Below are positions 1 to 7,994 of a DNA stretch of 63,219 bases, piece by piece. Position numbers and translations under genes: made by a program. The stretch's first letter is position 1. Each line of letters starts with the position of its first letter. Below the pieces are notes generated by a model. The model ran no database searches, had not been told where the DNA came from, and worked only from the letters and a program-made list of their open reading frames with translations. Origin of the DNA: Butyrivibrio sp. (GTDB lineage Bacteria > Bacillota > Clostridia > Lachnospirales > Lachnospiraceae); NCBI GenBank assembly GCA_016297265.1, contig JAEDHB010000005.1:1-63219 (forward strand), given 5' to 3'.

Positions 1-91
1 TGTAGATGAGTCTACAACAACCAAGTGTCTGATTTATTAAGTTTTGTTGTTCCTTGTTAGGATATGCCCTAAACTTAATACCTTTTTGCAT
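1..91 (-). CDS. tnpB: TnpB N-terminus (IS605-family RNA-guided nuclease), partial
   Basis: The first 30 codons are visible before the window edge; they begin MQKGIKFRAYPNKEQQ and continue to a CRLIY segment. This is the usual N-terminal helical region of IS605 OrfB/TnpB proteins (aromatic-x-Y-P-x-K-E-Q). The ATG at 89-91 follows the tnpA stop by 8 nt, with a GAGTAAG-type SD between them, so the two are translated as a pair. TnpB proteins are RuvC-type nucleases guided by an RNA made from the right end of the element. That catalytic domain and the right end lie outside the window, so activity cannot be judged. The call rests on a short stretch plus its position behind tnpA. Confidence 0.8.
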   Translation of the reverse strand, partial: MQKGIKFRAYPNKEQQNLINQTLGCCRLIY

Positions 92-99
92 ACTTACTC

Positions 100-501
100 C
101 TATGGTCTGGTTTTTTGTGTATCAACATACCATTTGATTGTTTCAGAACTTACATTGCCAGCTGTGCTTACAAAATAGCTTCTAGTCCAAAGACTAGGCA
201 TTGCTTTAAGCTGTGGGAACTCTTTCCTAAGTTCTACAGAAGTAGCGCCTTTGATTTGTTGCATTATTGTAGGAATACTTATTGTTGGAAGTACACTAAC
301 AAATATATGTACATGGTCTATATGACACTCCAACGCAAGTATTTCAATACCGCTTTTACTACACTCGGCTTCTGTAAGTTCTTTAAATCGTTGTTCTACA
401 CCCTCAATATTAAAGATTTTTCTTCGATATCTGGGGCAGAACACAAAATGGTAGTTGATTAGTGATACTGTTGTTTTTGTATGTTTATACTCGTTCTTCA
501 T
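100..501 (-). CDS. tnpA: IS200/IS605-family Y1 transposase TnpA
   Basis: A 133-residue HUH single-strand transposase, normal length for the family. It shows the early motif NYHFVFCPRYRR, the metal-binding HUH motif in HIDHVHIF, and a C-terminal helix with IKWYVDTQ carrying the likely nucleophilic tyrosine after SYFVST. TnpA cuts and rejoins element ends as single strands at hairpins. I chose the ATG at 501 because the family normally starts MKNEY; the reading frame extends to a GTG at 543, but those extra residues match nothing typical. It is followed by tnpB and preceded by an end hairpin at 582-597. The frame looks intact. Confidence 0.93.
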   Translation of the reverse strand: MKNEYKHTKTTVSLINYHFVFCPRYRRKIFNIEGVEQRFKELTEAECSKSGIEILALECHIDHVHIFVSVLPTISIPTIMQQIKGATSVELRKEFPQLKAMPSLWTRSYFVSTAGNVSSETIKWYVDTQKTRP

Positions 502-581
502 AGATTTAGCATAGCATATCGTGTAGATATTTTCAATATGCACGTCTACACATAGTTAAAATATTTGCGGACTGTCATCCA

Positions 582-597
582 CACGGTTAAAACCGTG
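582..597. repeat. IS200/IS605 end hairpin
   Basis: A perfect inverted repeat, CACGGTT-AA-AACCGTG, lies about 80 bp upstream of tnpA. Sub-terminal imperfect hairpins at both ends are how TnpA recognises IS200/IS605 elements, so this probably marks the tnpA-proximal end. The exact cleavage site is not determined; it should lie between here and the broken DUF262 gene at 638. Confidence 0.7.
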
Positions 598-637
598 GGT
601 TTTCTCGTCCACAGGGGTTATAAAATATCTCCAGGGG

Positions 638-883
638 CTACAATTCCATATTCAATAAGTCATGCCCATCTTTGAGCATGAGCGTCTCATTGTCCTGCAT
701 ATAGTATTTGAAATGCTCAGAGTCCTTATCCGGACCAGTATATGAGTCATAAATATCCCCTAACAAAACCTGGATTTGCTCTCTGTCCCAAGAATATGGT
801 CTTTGATATACGGGAACATTATAGATGCATATAAAAAGATTTTCTAAATTCCACATATGTGGATCTAACTTCTTTTGCGCCAT
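638..883 (-). pseudogene. DUF262 (GmrSD-type) N-terminal fragment
   Basis: An 81-residue product whose residues 20-45 carry the DUF262 signature VPVYQRPYSWDREQIQVLL followed by a D-I pair. DUF262 is the ParB-like nucleotide-hydrolysing domain of GmrSD-type modification-dependent restriction enzymes and related defence proteins, normally 500 residues or more. The product stops just before the expected catalytic region, within about 50 bp of the IS end hairpin. The start has an SD (GAGG, 8 nt upstream of ATG 883). What is seen is a truncation beside an IS element; that the insertion caused the break is inference. It is unlikely to work as a nuclease. Confidence 0.7.
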
Positions 884-935
884 TTATGCCACCTCACTTA
901 GTTGATAATTTCAAACACCAACATCACATCAATAA

Positions 936-979
936 AAACGGCATAGTCCAGTAAAATAAATCACTAAACTATGCCGTTT
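936..979 (-). terminator. Rho-independent terminator after pckA (distal)
   Basis: A 12-bp perfect stem (AAACGGCATAGT at 936-947 with ACTATGCCGTTT at 968-979) is followed on the minus strand by a run of five T. Together with the hairpin at 1007-1026 it forms tandem terminators behind pckA. Confidence 0.85.
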
Positions 980-1006
980 CTCTTAAGAATTAAAAATCCC
1001 TAATTT

Positions 1007-1026
1007 GAGCCGGCAAAAGCCGGCTC
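1007..1026 (-). terminator. GC-rich hairpin directly after pckA
   Basis: A perfect stem GAGCCGGC/GCCGGCTC with a four-base loop lies 24 nt past the pckA stop. The minus-strand T-run is a few bases removed (GGGATTTTT), so this is the weaker of the two tandem terminators. Confidence 0.7.
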
Positions 1027-1050
1027 ATAATCATCAAATTCATATTGTTA

Positions 1051-2775
1051 TTAGAGAGAAGCTGCCTCATCAACAATCTTCTTAAGAGCTTCAAGAGCCT
1101 CATCAGGAAGTTTGTCATATCCTTCTTTCTTAGTTGCAAAGCCTTCAACAGCATCAACTCTGTTCTGCATAGCATTCTTAAGTGCCTCTGTGTAAGCCTT
1201 ATCTGCAAGATTTGGTGTGAAATCAGCTGTCTTTCCTGACCAGTCATACATAATCTCGATATCTGAGAATGGTCCCCACTGCTCAAATTTAGCTTTTCCT
1301 TCAACGATTGTCTCAAGAATACCAAGTGTATCAGCAGGTTTACATTTTGTTCCCATGAAATCACCGGTATTAACGATGTAGCAGTCAACGTTCTTCTCTT
1401 CAACGAGTTTTTTGAACTTAACATAGTCGTTAACAAGTGGATAAGTTCTGAATGGGTTTGCATAAGGAACGATACGAAGTGCATTCATATCTGTACCTGC
1501 AGCAACACGCTCAGCTGTAGATGTCTTAGTAGCAAGTGTAGCACCCATAACAGAAGCAAGTGCAGCACCTTTAAGCTTAACTACAGGTGGAATTGTTGGA
1601 TCCTTCATAATCCAGAAAATTGCATTAACCGGAGCATCAATCTTATCCACACGGTTTGGTGACCACAATTTGGATTTGATAGCACGTCCGTTACCATTTC
1701 TGATATCCTCTGTTACAAGCTGGATTTTTCCATCCTCATCCATTGTAGCTGAACAGTTCTGAGCGGTAAGAAGGTACTGGTTATCAGGACATCCTGTTGG
1801 ATAGTCTGCAGTCTTATCAAAGTATGTTGGCTCAAGTGCGATTGATGCACATGTGTCAGAGTTGATGATGAAAGCATCATCATGAAGAACTTTGATACCG
1901 CCGAATGCGTCATATTTTCCATTGTGCTTAGCATGTGTAAGTGTTGACTTACCTGATCCTGAAAGACCATATACTGAAGCAACAAATTTCTTTCCGCCTT
2001 CAAGTGAGTACTCTTTCTGTCCACCGTGGCATGCAGCATAACCATTTCTGTTAGCAATAGCCCAAGCCATTGTAAGAGTACCTTTCTTGTGCTCACCGAA
2101 GTATCTCATACCAAGGATACAAGCACAGTTCTGATCTGTATCAAAATAGCAAAGTGTAAGTGGATCGCTTAAGCAGCTGTAATCAACATCAGGTCTGTTG
2201 CCAGGTACCCACTGTGGATCAGAGAAAATGTAGATATCAGGCTCATTGCCGTTACCTACAGGCTGTGAGTTCTTGTACATCTTAACATACTCATCTGACA
2301 TATACTGGAAGTTAAGCATCCAGTTGTAAAGGATATTTTCCTCTCCTTCAGGAATAAGGAGATGTGCCTTAACCATGAATTCAGGGTCAAGTCCAACGAA
2401 CACCTCTGCATGATACATTGTTTTCCAACGGGTCTCATATACAGCATCCATTGCTACTTTGTCAAGCTTAGCAGCATCTACGCCCGGCTCACCTTTGATA
2501 CGACGAGCTGCAGCATAACGGCCTGTTACTGCACCATCGTTGAAAAGAAGAACTTTTGCGTCTTTCTCAAGACCAAATTCCTCACCTCTATAAACTGGCA
2601 TATCTGTAACAATTGTTCCAGGTGAATTCTTGGCTAATTCGTATGCCTCTTTTAATGTGTTAACTTTAATTACATTGTTGCCATAAAATGCAGCTTCGAT
2701 AATTGAACGGGTCTTAGAAAAACCAACTTTACCGGCACCGATTTCTGACAATGGATAGTACGCTTTTGTTGCCAT
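1051..2775 (-). CDS. pckA: Phosphoenolpyruvate carboxykinase (ATP)
   Basis: Interconverts oxaloacetate plus ATP with PEP, CO2 and ADP; in fermenting anaerobes it often runs toward oxaloacetate to fix CO2. The 574-residue product has the kinase-1a P-loop GLSGSGKSTL at 270-279, the metal-binding HDDAF at 298-302, and KTSTAERVAAGT downstream, all typical of ATP-type PEPCK. It is somewhat longer than the usual 520-540 residues. The start is clear: ATG 2775 has GGAGGACA upstream. It is a single-gene unit with its own sigma-A promoter (2815-2843) and two terminators. A palindrome lies at the predicted transcription start. Confidence 0.95.
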   Translation of the reverse strand: MATKAYYPLSEIGAGKVGFSKTRSIIEAAFYGNNVIKVNTLKEAYELAKNSPGTIVTDMPVYRGEEFGLEKDAKVLLFNDGAVTGRYAAARRIKGEPGVDAAKLDKVAMDAVYETRWKTMYHAEVFVGLDPEFMVKAHLLIPEGEENILYNWMLNFQYMSDEYVKMYKNSQPVGNGNEPDIYIFSDPQWVPGNRPDVDYSCLSDPLTLCYFDTDQNCACILGMRYFGEHKKGTLTMAWAIANRNGYAACHGGQKEYSLEGGKKFVASVYGLSGSGKSTLTHAKHNGKYDAFGGIKVLHDDAFIINSDTCASIALEPTYFDKTADYPTGCPDNQYLLTAQNCSATMDEDGKIQLVTEDIRNGNGRAIKSKLWSPNRVDKIDAPVNAIFWIMKDPTIPPVVKLKGAALASVMGATLATKTSTAERVAAGTDMNALRIVPYANPFRTYPLVNDYVKFKKLVEEKNVDCYIVNTGDFMGTKCKPADTLGILETIVEGKAKFEQWGPFSDIEIMYDWSGKTADFTPNLADKAYTEALKNAMQNRVDAVEGFATKKEGYDKLPDEALEALKKIVDEAASL

Positions 2776-2799
2776 AATTTTTGTCCTCCATTATTTTTA

Positions 2800-2809
2800 C
2801 GAAATTTCG
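2800..2809. promoter_or_regulatory. Palindrome CGAAATTTCG at the pckA transcription start
   Basis: A perfect 10-bp palindrome sits 5 bp downstream of the pckA -10 box, just where transcription should begin. That position suits an operator, but no regulator can be named from the sequence. Confidence 0.35.
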
Positions 2810-2814
2810 ATAAG

Positions 2815-2843
2815 ATTATCTCATTATATAGATAAAAAGTCAA
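2815..2843 (-). promoter_or_regulatory. Sigma-A promoter of pckA
   Basis: On the minus strand, TTGACT (2838-2843) and GATAAT (2815-2820) are separated by exactly 17 bp. The predicted transcription start is near 2808. Confidence 0.75.
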
Positions 2844-2863
2844 TAGCACATATTGCTTATTTT

Positions 2864-4633
2864 TTACCATCTTTTTTGATATAACATATACAATTTGTAC
2901 TTATAACTTATCAGTTCATAGCCCTTATTAATAAGCGCATTTTGCTCCTCTTTTGTCATATCCTTTGATCTGACATCCACAAGGACATAATCGGTATCAA
3001 CCCGTTCCTTATACAGATGCGGATACTCATATAATTCCTTATGCCTGTAAAGATGCGCCACAAAGAATGTGGAAGCGCTGACCGATTTATCCTCCGGTAT
3101 GCTTCGCATAACCTCGTCGAGTATCTGAATATTTTTTTTATTAATACTATAATTGTCCCAATACCATGTTTTAGAAAGGGATGCCAATGGCATAACCACA
3201 ATTGCGGCACACAATGCAAGACCGCAAAAGAATTTCCTGATTTTTTCTGACATATCGGCATAATTGATAATCGACATATATATCAGTATGGCAAGAGTAC
3301 CAAATACATACTGAAAAAATATTGAATGCTGGTACTGATAATCAGGTGCCAGATTCACAATAAGCATCGGTATCAGTAATACCAAATTTGCAACCTTCTT
3401 GGTAATAACCGGCATAAATCCCACCGGCAAAAGCATATAAAGTATGAATTCAAATCTGTCGCTCTTAAAACATTCCTTAAGCGCAAATGCAGGATTTGTT
3501 ATGAAATTGCGCACCACCCAGATAAGTCCCTGACCATCCTCTGTCATAAAATTGCTATATCTGTTGGACATAATTCCCAATCCGAATTTCTTGAGGTAGA
3601 AGGTTACTCCGAGAAAATATATTATGGCAAAAGCGGTCATAACCGCGCCCTTCACATATTTATTCTTGCCGAACATGGTATATATTCCGATGCATGCAAG
3701 ATATACGGCGGCATCCTCCTTGACCAGCACTGTTAATACTGAGAAAATAATCATTCCCTTGATGCTGTCCTTCTCAATAAAATAGAACAGCCACAGCAAC
3801 AGCGGTACCAGAAAGCAATTCTCATGCAGATCGTAATAACAGCCTGTTGCCAGAGCCGGAAACAATGCGAAAATAAAGCCGAAGCCCACCTGCGCTGTTT
3901 TACTCAGTCCGCGGTTTTTGCATATTAACAATACCGGAATAATTCCGCTTGCAAGAGTAATTGTCTGCAACACCTGCAATGTTACAGGATACGGAAAAAG
4001 CATGTAAAACGGAAGATATACATAGTATATCGGTGAAAAATGAACCGCAAAATGTGATAAAAGATATTCTCTTTCCACGGTGGTCACCGGTGCAAATCCC
4101 GTTTTCATGTTCTGAAACATCTGTGCCCATATTCCGAAATCAAAAGCGGGCGAATAATAATTGATATATCTTAAAACAGTGGTGGTTCCCGTAATCGCCA
4201 TATAAAACAATGCAGCAGCAACATACATTATTATAACAGTTTTTTTGCTCTTTATCTCGGCAAAGACCCTGGTCTTATTGACAGCATAGGCAAGCGCAAT
4301 GGCTATTGCAAGAAGAATTCCCACCAGATATGACACCTGCGGATTCTTGTACAGACTCATCGTTCCATAAATTGTAACAAGAATTAATGGTCCGTAGGTC
4401 TCCACCCACAACAAATTTTTAACTGTACTCACCGCACAAAAAAATACAAAGAACAGCAACAGAAATGAAATATACATTCCCAGATTGATTGCCCCGGTGA
4501 ACTGCGCACTCATAAACGGAGTATCCATTTTGATTGCAAATATCAGTGAGGTCAGCAGCCACGCAAGAATAAGCTTTACCACTACCCCTTCAAGTGTAAT
4601 ATTTGATTTGAACTTAATCCAAAATTCTTTCAC
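2864..4633 (-). CDS. DUF2079 polytopic membrane protein
   Basis: A 589-residue integral membrane protein with about a dozen hydrophobic segments. The stretch INYYSPAFDFGIWAQMFQ near residue 160, then HFAVHFSPIYYVYLPFYMLFP, matches the DUF2079 family of predicted membrane proteins. Its overall form, an acidic loop after early membrane segments and a soluble C-terminal part, resembles GT-C glycosyltransferases, so a lipid-linked sugar transferase is possible but unproven. It starts 12 nt after the DUF1653 gene and is probably co-transcribed with it. The C-terminal 100 residues are hydrophilic and end KLYMLYQKRW. Substrate unknown. Confidence 0.75.
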   Translation of the reverse strand: MKEFWIKFKSNITLEGVVVKLILAWLLTSLIFAIKMDTPFMSAQFTGAINLGMYISFLLLFFVFFCAVSTVKNLLWVETYGPLILVTIYGTMSLYKNPQVSYLVGILLAIAIALAYAVNKTRVFAEIKSKKTVIIMYVAAALFYMAITGTTTVLRYINYYSPAFDFGIWAQMFQNMKTGFAPVTTVEREYLLSHFAVHFSPIYYVYLPFYMLFPYPVTLQVLQTITLASGIIPVLLICKNRGLSKTAQVGFGFIFALFPALATGCYYDLHENCFLVPLLLWLFYFIEKDSIKGMIIFSVLTVLVKEDAAVYLACIGIYTMFGKNKYVKGAVMTAFAIIYFLGVTFYLKKFGLGIMSNRYSNFMTEDGQGLIWVVRNFITNPAFALKECFKSDRFEFILYMLLPVGFMPVITKKVANLVLLIPMLIVNLAPDYQYQHSIFFQYVFGTLAILIYMSIINYADMSEKIRKFFCGLALCAAIVVMPLASLSKTWYWDNYSINKKNIQILDEVMRSIPEDKSVSASTFFVAHLYRHKELYEYPHLYKERVDTDYVLVDVRSKDMTKEEQNALINKGYELISYKYKLYMLYQKRW

Positions 4634-4645
4634 GATAATGCTCCT

Positions 4646-5227
4646 CTATCTCAGCCTTCCGCACTCAAATCTCGCTTTGGTCTTGAGGCAGGTAATTATT
4701 GATGATAATTTTTCATCCACATCCCCGTCATTGACAGTAATGTCGAGTGCCACCGCAATATCCGTTACAAGCTTGTCATCGACCTTATCCCTAATCGAAG
4801 AAAGGTATTCTATCTGTTCCGCACTGCTGTCGCAATCAAAAAATTTCATCAGCAAAGGATTAACTCTGACGCCATCCACTATGAGTTTCTCCTCAGTCTG
4901 AAGCTCACATACCTTGGAAGTCTCACATTTTCCGACCGGTGTATCCGCAATAACTTCACAATTAGCAACCGGCACCTCCACGGAGTCCGTCAGCTCTTCA
5001 GGCTCAACCTTTTCAAATCTGTATTTTACTTTTACATCAGGATATTTTACCCTGTCAACCTCACTAATAAACATATCGTAGGGTCTTATGTAGGTCTCGA
5101 AGGCACCGTAAAGCGCCTGATACACAACATATTTTTCCCTTGTCTCAGAATGGGTTGCAACCGCAACAATCTGATAAAGCTTATTTTTAAAATGACGATA
5201 TATCTCGCCCTGGTGTATTTCTCTCAT
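4646..5227 (-). CDS. DUF1653 domain protein
   Basis: A 193-residue soluble protein. Residues 4-55 are a DUF1653 domain: GEIYRHFKNKLYQIVAVATH, then SETREKYVVYQALYG and IRPYDMF. The remaining 140 residues are acidic and unassigned (VEPEELTDSVEV and VNDGDVDEKLSS segments). I start at ATG 5227 (MREIHQGE) because the domain begins there, an SD GGAGG lies 12 nt upstream, and the predicted transcription start (near 5251) excludes the upstream ATG at 5257. It is first in a two-gene unit with the DUF2079 protein. DUF1653 has no settled function. Confidence 0.8.
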   Translation of the reverse strand: MREIHQGEIYRHFKNKLYQIVAVATHSETREKYVVYQALYGAFETYIRPYDMFISEVDRVKYPDVKVKYRFEKVEPEELTDSVEVPVANCEVIADTPVGKCETSKVCELQTEEKLIVDGVRVNPLLMKFFDCDSSAEQIEYLSSIRDKVDDKLVTDIAVALDITVNDGDVDEKLSSIITCLKTKARFECGRLR

Positions 5228-5257
5228 ATTATTTTCTATCCTCCAAACTATATACAT

Positions 5258-5286
5258 ATTTTAGTACAACCACCTAGGGATTTCAA
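5258..5286 (-). promoter_or_regulatory. Sigma-A promoter of the DUF1653-DUF2079 unit
   Basis: TTGAAA (5281-5286) and TAAAAT (5258-5263) on the minus strand are 17 bp apart. The position supports the start at 5227. Confidence 0.7.
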
Positions 5287-5341
5287 ATAGAAAATACCAA
5301 TGCAGGCAAATCTGCATATGATAAATAAAAAAGGTATTATC

Positions 5342-6196
5342 ATGAATCATGTTGCACAATTGCTGTCCATAGATAAAATTCACAGGCTCGGCTACACCGG
5401 TCGGGGCATAGTCATTGCAGTTCCCGACACAGGCTGTTTTCCCCATAAATTGATAAAACAGAATATCATTCATTTTGAAGACTTCATTCAATACAAAGCC
5501 CTTCCGTATGATGACAACTCTCATGGGACGCATGTGTGCGGGATTCTTTGCGCTAACAAGGGCACAGGACCCATTTACGGAATTGCTCCCGATGCAGGAA
5601 TAATCCCCCTGAAAGTACTGGAGCACGACGGCACTGCCAAATCAGAAAAGCTGATGGAAGGAATCAACTGGATATTGAACAATTATAAAAAATATAACAT
5701 ACGAATTGTCAACATCTCCATCGGTATGCCCTCCACCAACTGTGCTGATGAAAACAGTGTTCTGGTAAAGGCTGTGAACAGCCTCTGGGATGCAGGCCTT
5801 GTGGTAGTGGCATCCGCAGGCAATGACGGTCCGGATTCCTATACTATTACCACTCCGGGCATAAGCCGCAAAATAATCACTGTCGGCTCTAATGAAAAGC
5901 TTACCACAGTAAATCCCTACGGCAAAATAAGCACAAGATATTCCAGTCAGGGTCCCACCCACTGCAATATTCCCAAGCCCGATATTCTGACGGTGGGGAA
6001 CAAAATAATCAGCTGCGCCAACCGCCCGGGTCATTATTCCACAAAAAGCGGCACCTCCATGTCCACCCCTATCGTGTCCGGAGCCGCCGCCCTAATATTA
6101 TCCTATGATCCAATGCTTTCAAATATCCGTATTAAAGAACTTCTCTGCAACTTTTCAGACAGCAAAGAACTGGATATTGCACGACTATTTTTTTAA
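5342..6196 (+). CDS. Cytosolic S8 subtilisin-like serine protease
   Basis: A 284-residue subtilase with a complete catalytic set: Asp29 in VPDTG, His61 in NSHGTHVCG, the oxyanion Asn161 in ASAGNDGP and Ser239 in GTSMSTPIVSGAA. There is no signal peptide, membrane anchor or recognisable propeptide, so it should act in the cytoplasm, like the ISP or AprX groups. The start ATG 5342 (MNHVAQLL) follows AAAAAAGG; the domain begins shortly after, and upstream in-frame ATGs have poorer context. It is at the short end for the family. Its 3' end overlaps the convergent DUF885 gene by 12 bp. Substrate unknown. Confidence 0.88.
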   Translation: MNHVAQLLSIDKIHRLGYTGRGIVIAVPDTGCFPHKLIKQNIIHFEDFIQYKALPYDDNSHGTHVCGILCANKGTGPIYGIAPDAGIIPLKVLEHDGTAKSEKLMEGINWILNNYKKYNIRIVNISIGMPSTNCADENSVLVKAVNSLWDAGLVVVASAGNDGPDSYTITTPGISRKIITVGSNEKLTTVNPYGKISTRYSSQGPTHCNIPKPDILTVGNKIISCANRPGHYSTKSGTSMSTPIVSGAAALILSYDPMLSNIRIKELLCNFSDSKELDIARLFF

Positions 6197-7981
6197 TCTA
6201 ATCCATTCATCAAGACGACTGTCAAGAATATCAAAATTCAAATATCTGCTGTCGAGTATGAATGCAAAAAACTCCTTGTCATCAAAGCTCTCACCCAATC
6301 TTTCTGCCGCCTTGTTGTACATATCTTCATATTGAAGGTATCCATAGACATACGGATCCAAAAAGAATGTATAATCCGTAATAGTATAATATTCACTTTT
6401 TACAACTGCATCGGCATATTGCCTTTGTCCCGTGCATTCTGAGATATAATCAATTGTATCTTGCATATCCATTCCATAATAATTTGCGCAGATTCCGGCC
6501 AGCACATACACGGCTCTGCTTTGATTATCCATCAGACGGTATAATTCCAGAAGTTTTTCATCCGCATCAAGGTATTTCATGGAATACATGGATGCGAACT
6601 GCGCCCAGCCCTCAGATACGGCAAGGGCCATCGTTTTTTCCACAATAAAATCATCTCCGGCGTTCATAACGTCATAGGTATTCTGATACATATGCCCCGG
6701 CAGGCTTTCATGTGCAACCGTCTGGAATGACTGCAGATCCTCATTTGCCACTTCCTCGCTGTTAATTAGGATTACATTATTATCCACATCCCCCACTCTG
6801 CTTGGAAAATATGATGCAGCTGTTCCGCTTCCTTCCATGGATTTGTCAAATTCCTCAAGAGTATATTTATCCGTTACGGGTTCCGGAAAATCCTCCTCCA
6901 TTTTATCCAGAATAAATTCTATTATGCTCCGGGCATTGTCAAAACCCGTCTTATAAGTACTAAGCTGGCTATACAGGGAAAAACTGTTGTCAAGAATATC
7001 CACAATTCTACTCTGAATATCATTGTTTTTTTCAAGAATATAGTTTTCATATTCTTTTACACTGATATCCCTACCCAGCATACACTTAAGCTTGCTTTCG
7101 TACAATTTTTTTCCATTGTCGCCATATGAGCAGATCCCATATTTATCCTTGCAAAGAGGCATCAGCTTCTCCAATTCTCCTGCTGTTTTCCTTATCGCAG
7201 GAATAACGCTATCGCTGATTATAGACCTGTTACGCTCACCGTATTCCCTTAGCTTTGCATCCGAAAGGTCAAGCTGCGCCAGTTTTTTCTCAAAATCATC
7301 AATCAGACTCTGAAGACCGCTGTCCGCTTTTTCCCCATACAATTCAACAAGGTCTGCAAAGTTCTTCGGTTCATGCAAAAGTCCTCTGCGTGCCCTTTCC
7401 CCGGCATACTCAACAAACCCCTCCTGACATTCTGCGAAGCTTTTTTCAAGGGAAAGATAATGTTCAACGTCCTCCTGCGAATCAATACTGAATGCTCTCA
7501 TGGTATCCAGAAAACTCATCATCATCCCGTTGTTCACACTGAGATAATTCTGAATATAATACATATCCTCCGTATAAGTACACTCGGTCCACTCAATCAT
7601 GGACATAAGGTGGGAATACTTATCCTGTCTGTCTTCATCCAGCGAATCGTAATCCACCGTCTCAAACTTCTTTTTGTAGGTTTGGTCAATCTCTCCCATA
7701 TGAAGGTATTTCTCCAGAGATATGAATTCAAAACAGAAGTCCGAGTCCTCAATGTCAAAACCATATTTTGACGGTTCCTTAAAGACAAAACAAGGTGAAC
7801 AGTCATCAGCATATACTTCATGTACATAATCATCACAAATGGAGTCAAATTCATTACAAACTGACTCCAATACAACATTCTCACTATTTTTATTCTGTGT
7901 CTGTCTGCCGCATCCCGGAAGATACAGGACAAAGCAGGCAGCCAGCAATACTGCTATTGCTTTTTTGATTGTTCTAATCAT
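6185..7981 (-). CDS. DUF885 family lipoprotein (putative metallopeptidase)
   Basis: A 598-residue exported lipoprotein. The N-terminus is a lipoprotein signal with lipobox LPGC around residue 24, placing the mature protein on the outer face of the membrane. The DUF885 core carries HESLPGH at 424-430 and EGWAQF at 457-462, the HExxxGH plus downstream Glu arrangement of this metallopeptidase-like family; peptide cleavage is inferred from family. It is last in the arcC-cobW-cobW operon, 13 nt after the CobW-DUF1980 gene. Its end overlaps the subtilase gene tail-to-tail, so there is no room for a dedicated terminator. Confidence 0.85.
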   Translation of the reverse strand: MIRTIKKAIAVLLAACFVLYLPGCGRQTQNKNSENVVLESVCNEFDSICDDYVHEVYADDCSPCFVFKEPSKYGFDIEDSDFCFEFISLEKYLHMGEIDQTYKKKFETVDYDSLDEDRQDKYSHLMSMIEWTECTYTEDMYYIQNYLSVNNGMMMSFLDTMRAFSIDSQEDVEHYLSLEKSFAECQEGFVEYAGERARRGLLHEPKNFADLVELYGEKADSGLQSLIDDFEKKLAQLDLSDAKLREYGERNRSIISDSVIPAIRKTAGELEKLMPLCKDKYGICSYGDNGKKLYESKLKCMLGRDISVKEYENYILEKNNDIQSRIVDILDNSFSLYSQLSTYKTGFDNARSIIEFILDKMEEDFPEPVTDKYTLEEFDKSMEGSGTAASYFPSRVGDVDNNVILINSEEVANEDLQSFQTVAHESLPGHMYQNTYDVMNAGDDFIVEKTMALAVSEGWAQFASMYSMKYLDADEKLLELYRLMDNQSRAVYVLAGICANYYGMDMQDTIDYISECTGQRQYADAVVKSEYYTITDYTFFLDPYVYGYLQYEDMYNKAAERLGESFDDKEFFAFILDSRYLNFDILDSRLDEWIRLKK

Positions 7982-7994
7982 CCATTACCTCAGA

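Noticed and set aside
2956..3261. Small minus-strand frame inside the DUF2079 gene
   Set aside because: It is a shifted frame within a conserved membrane protein, with no SD.
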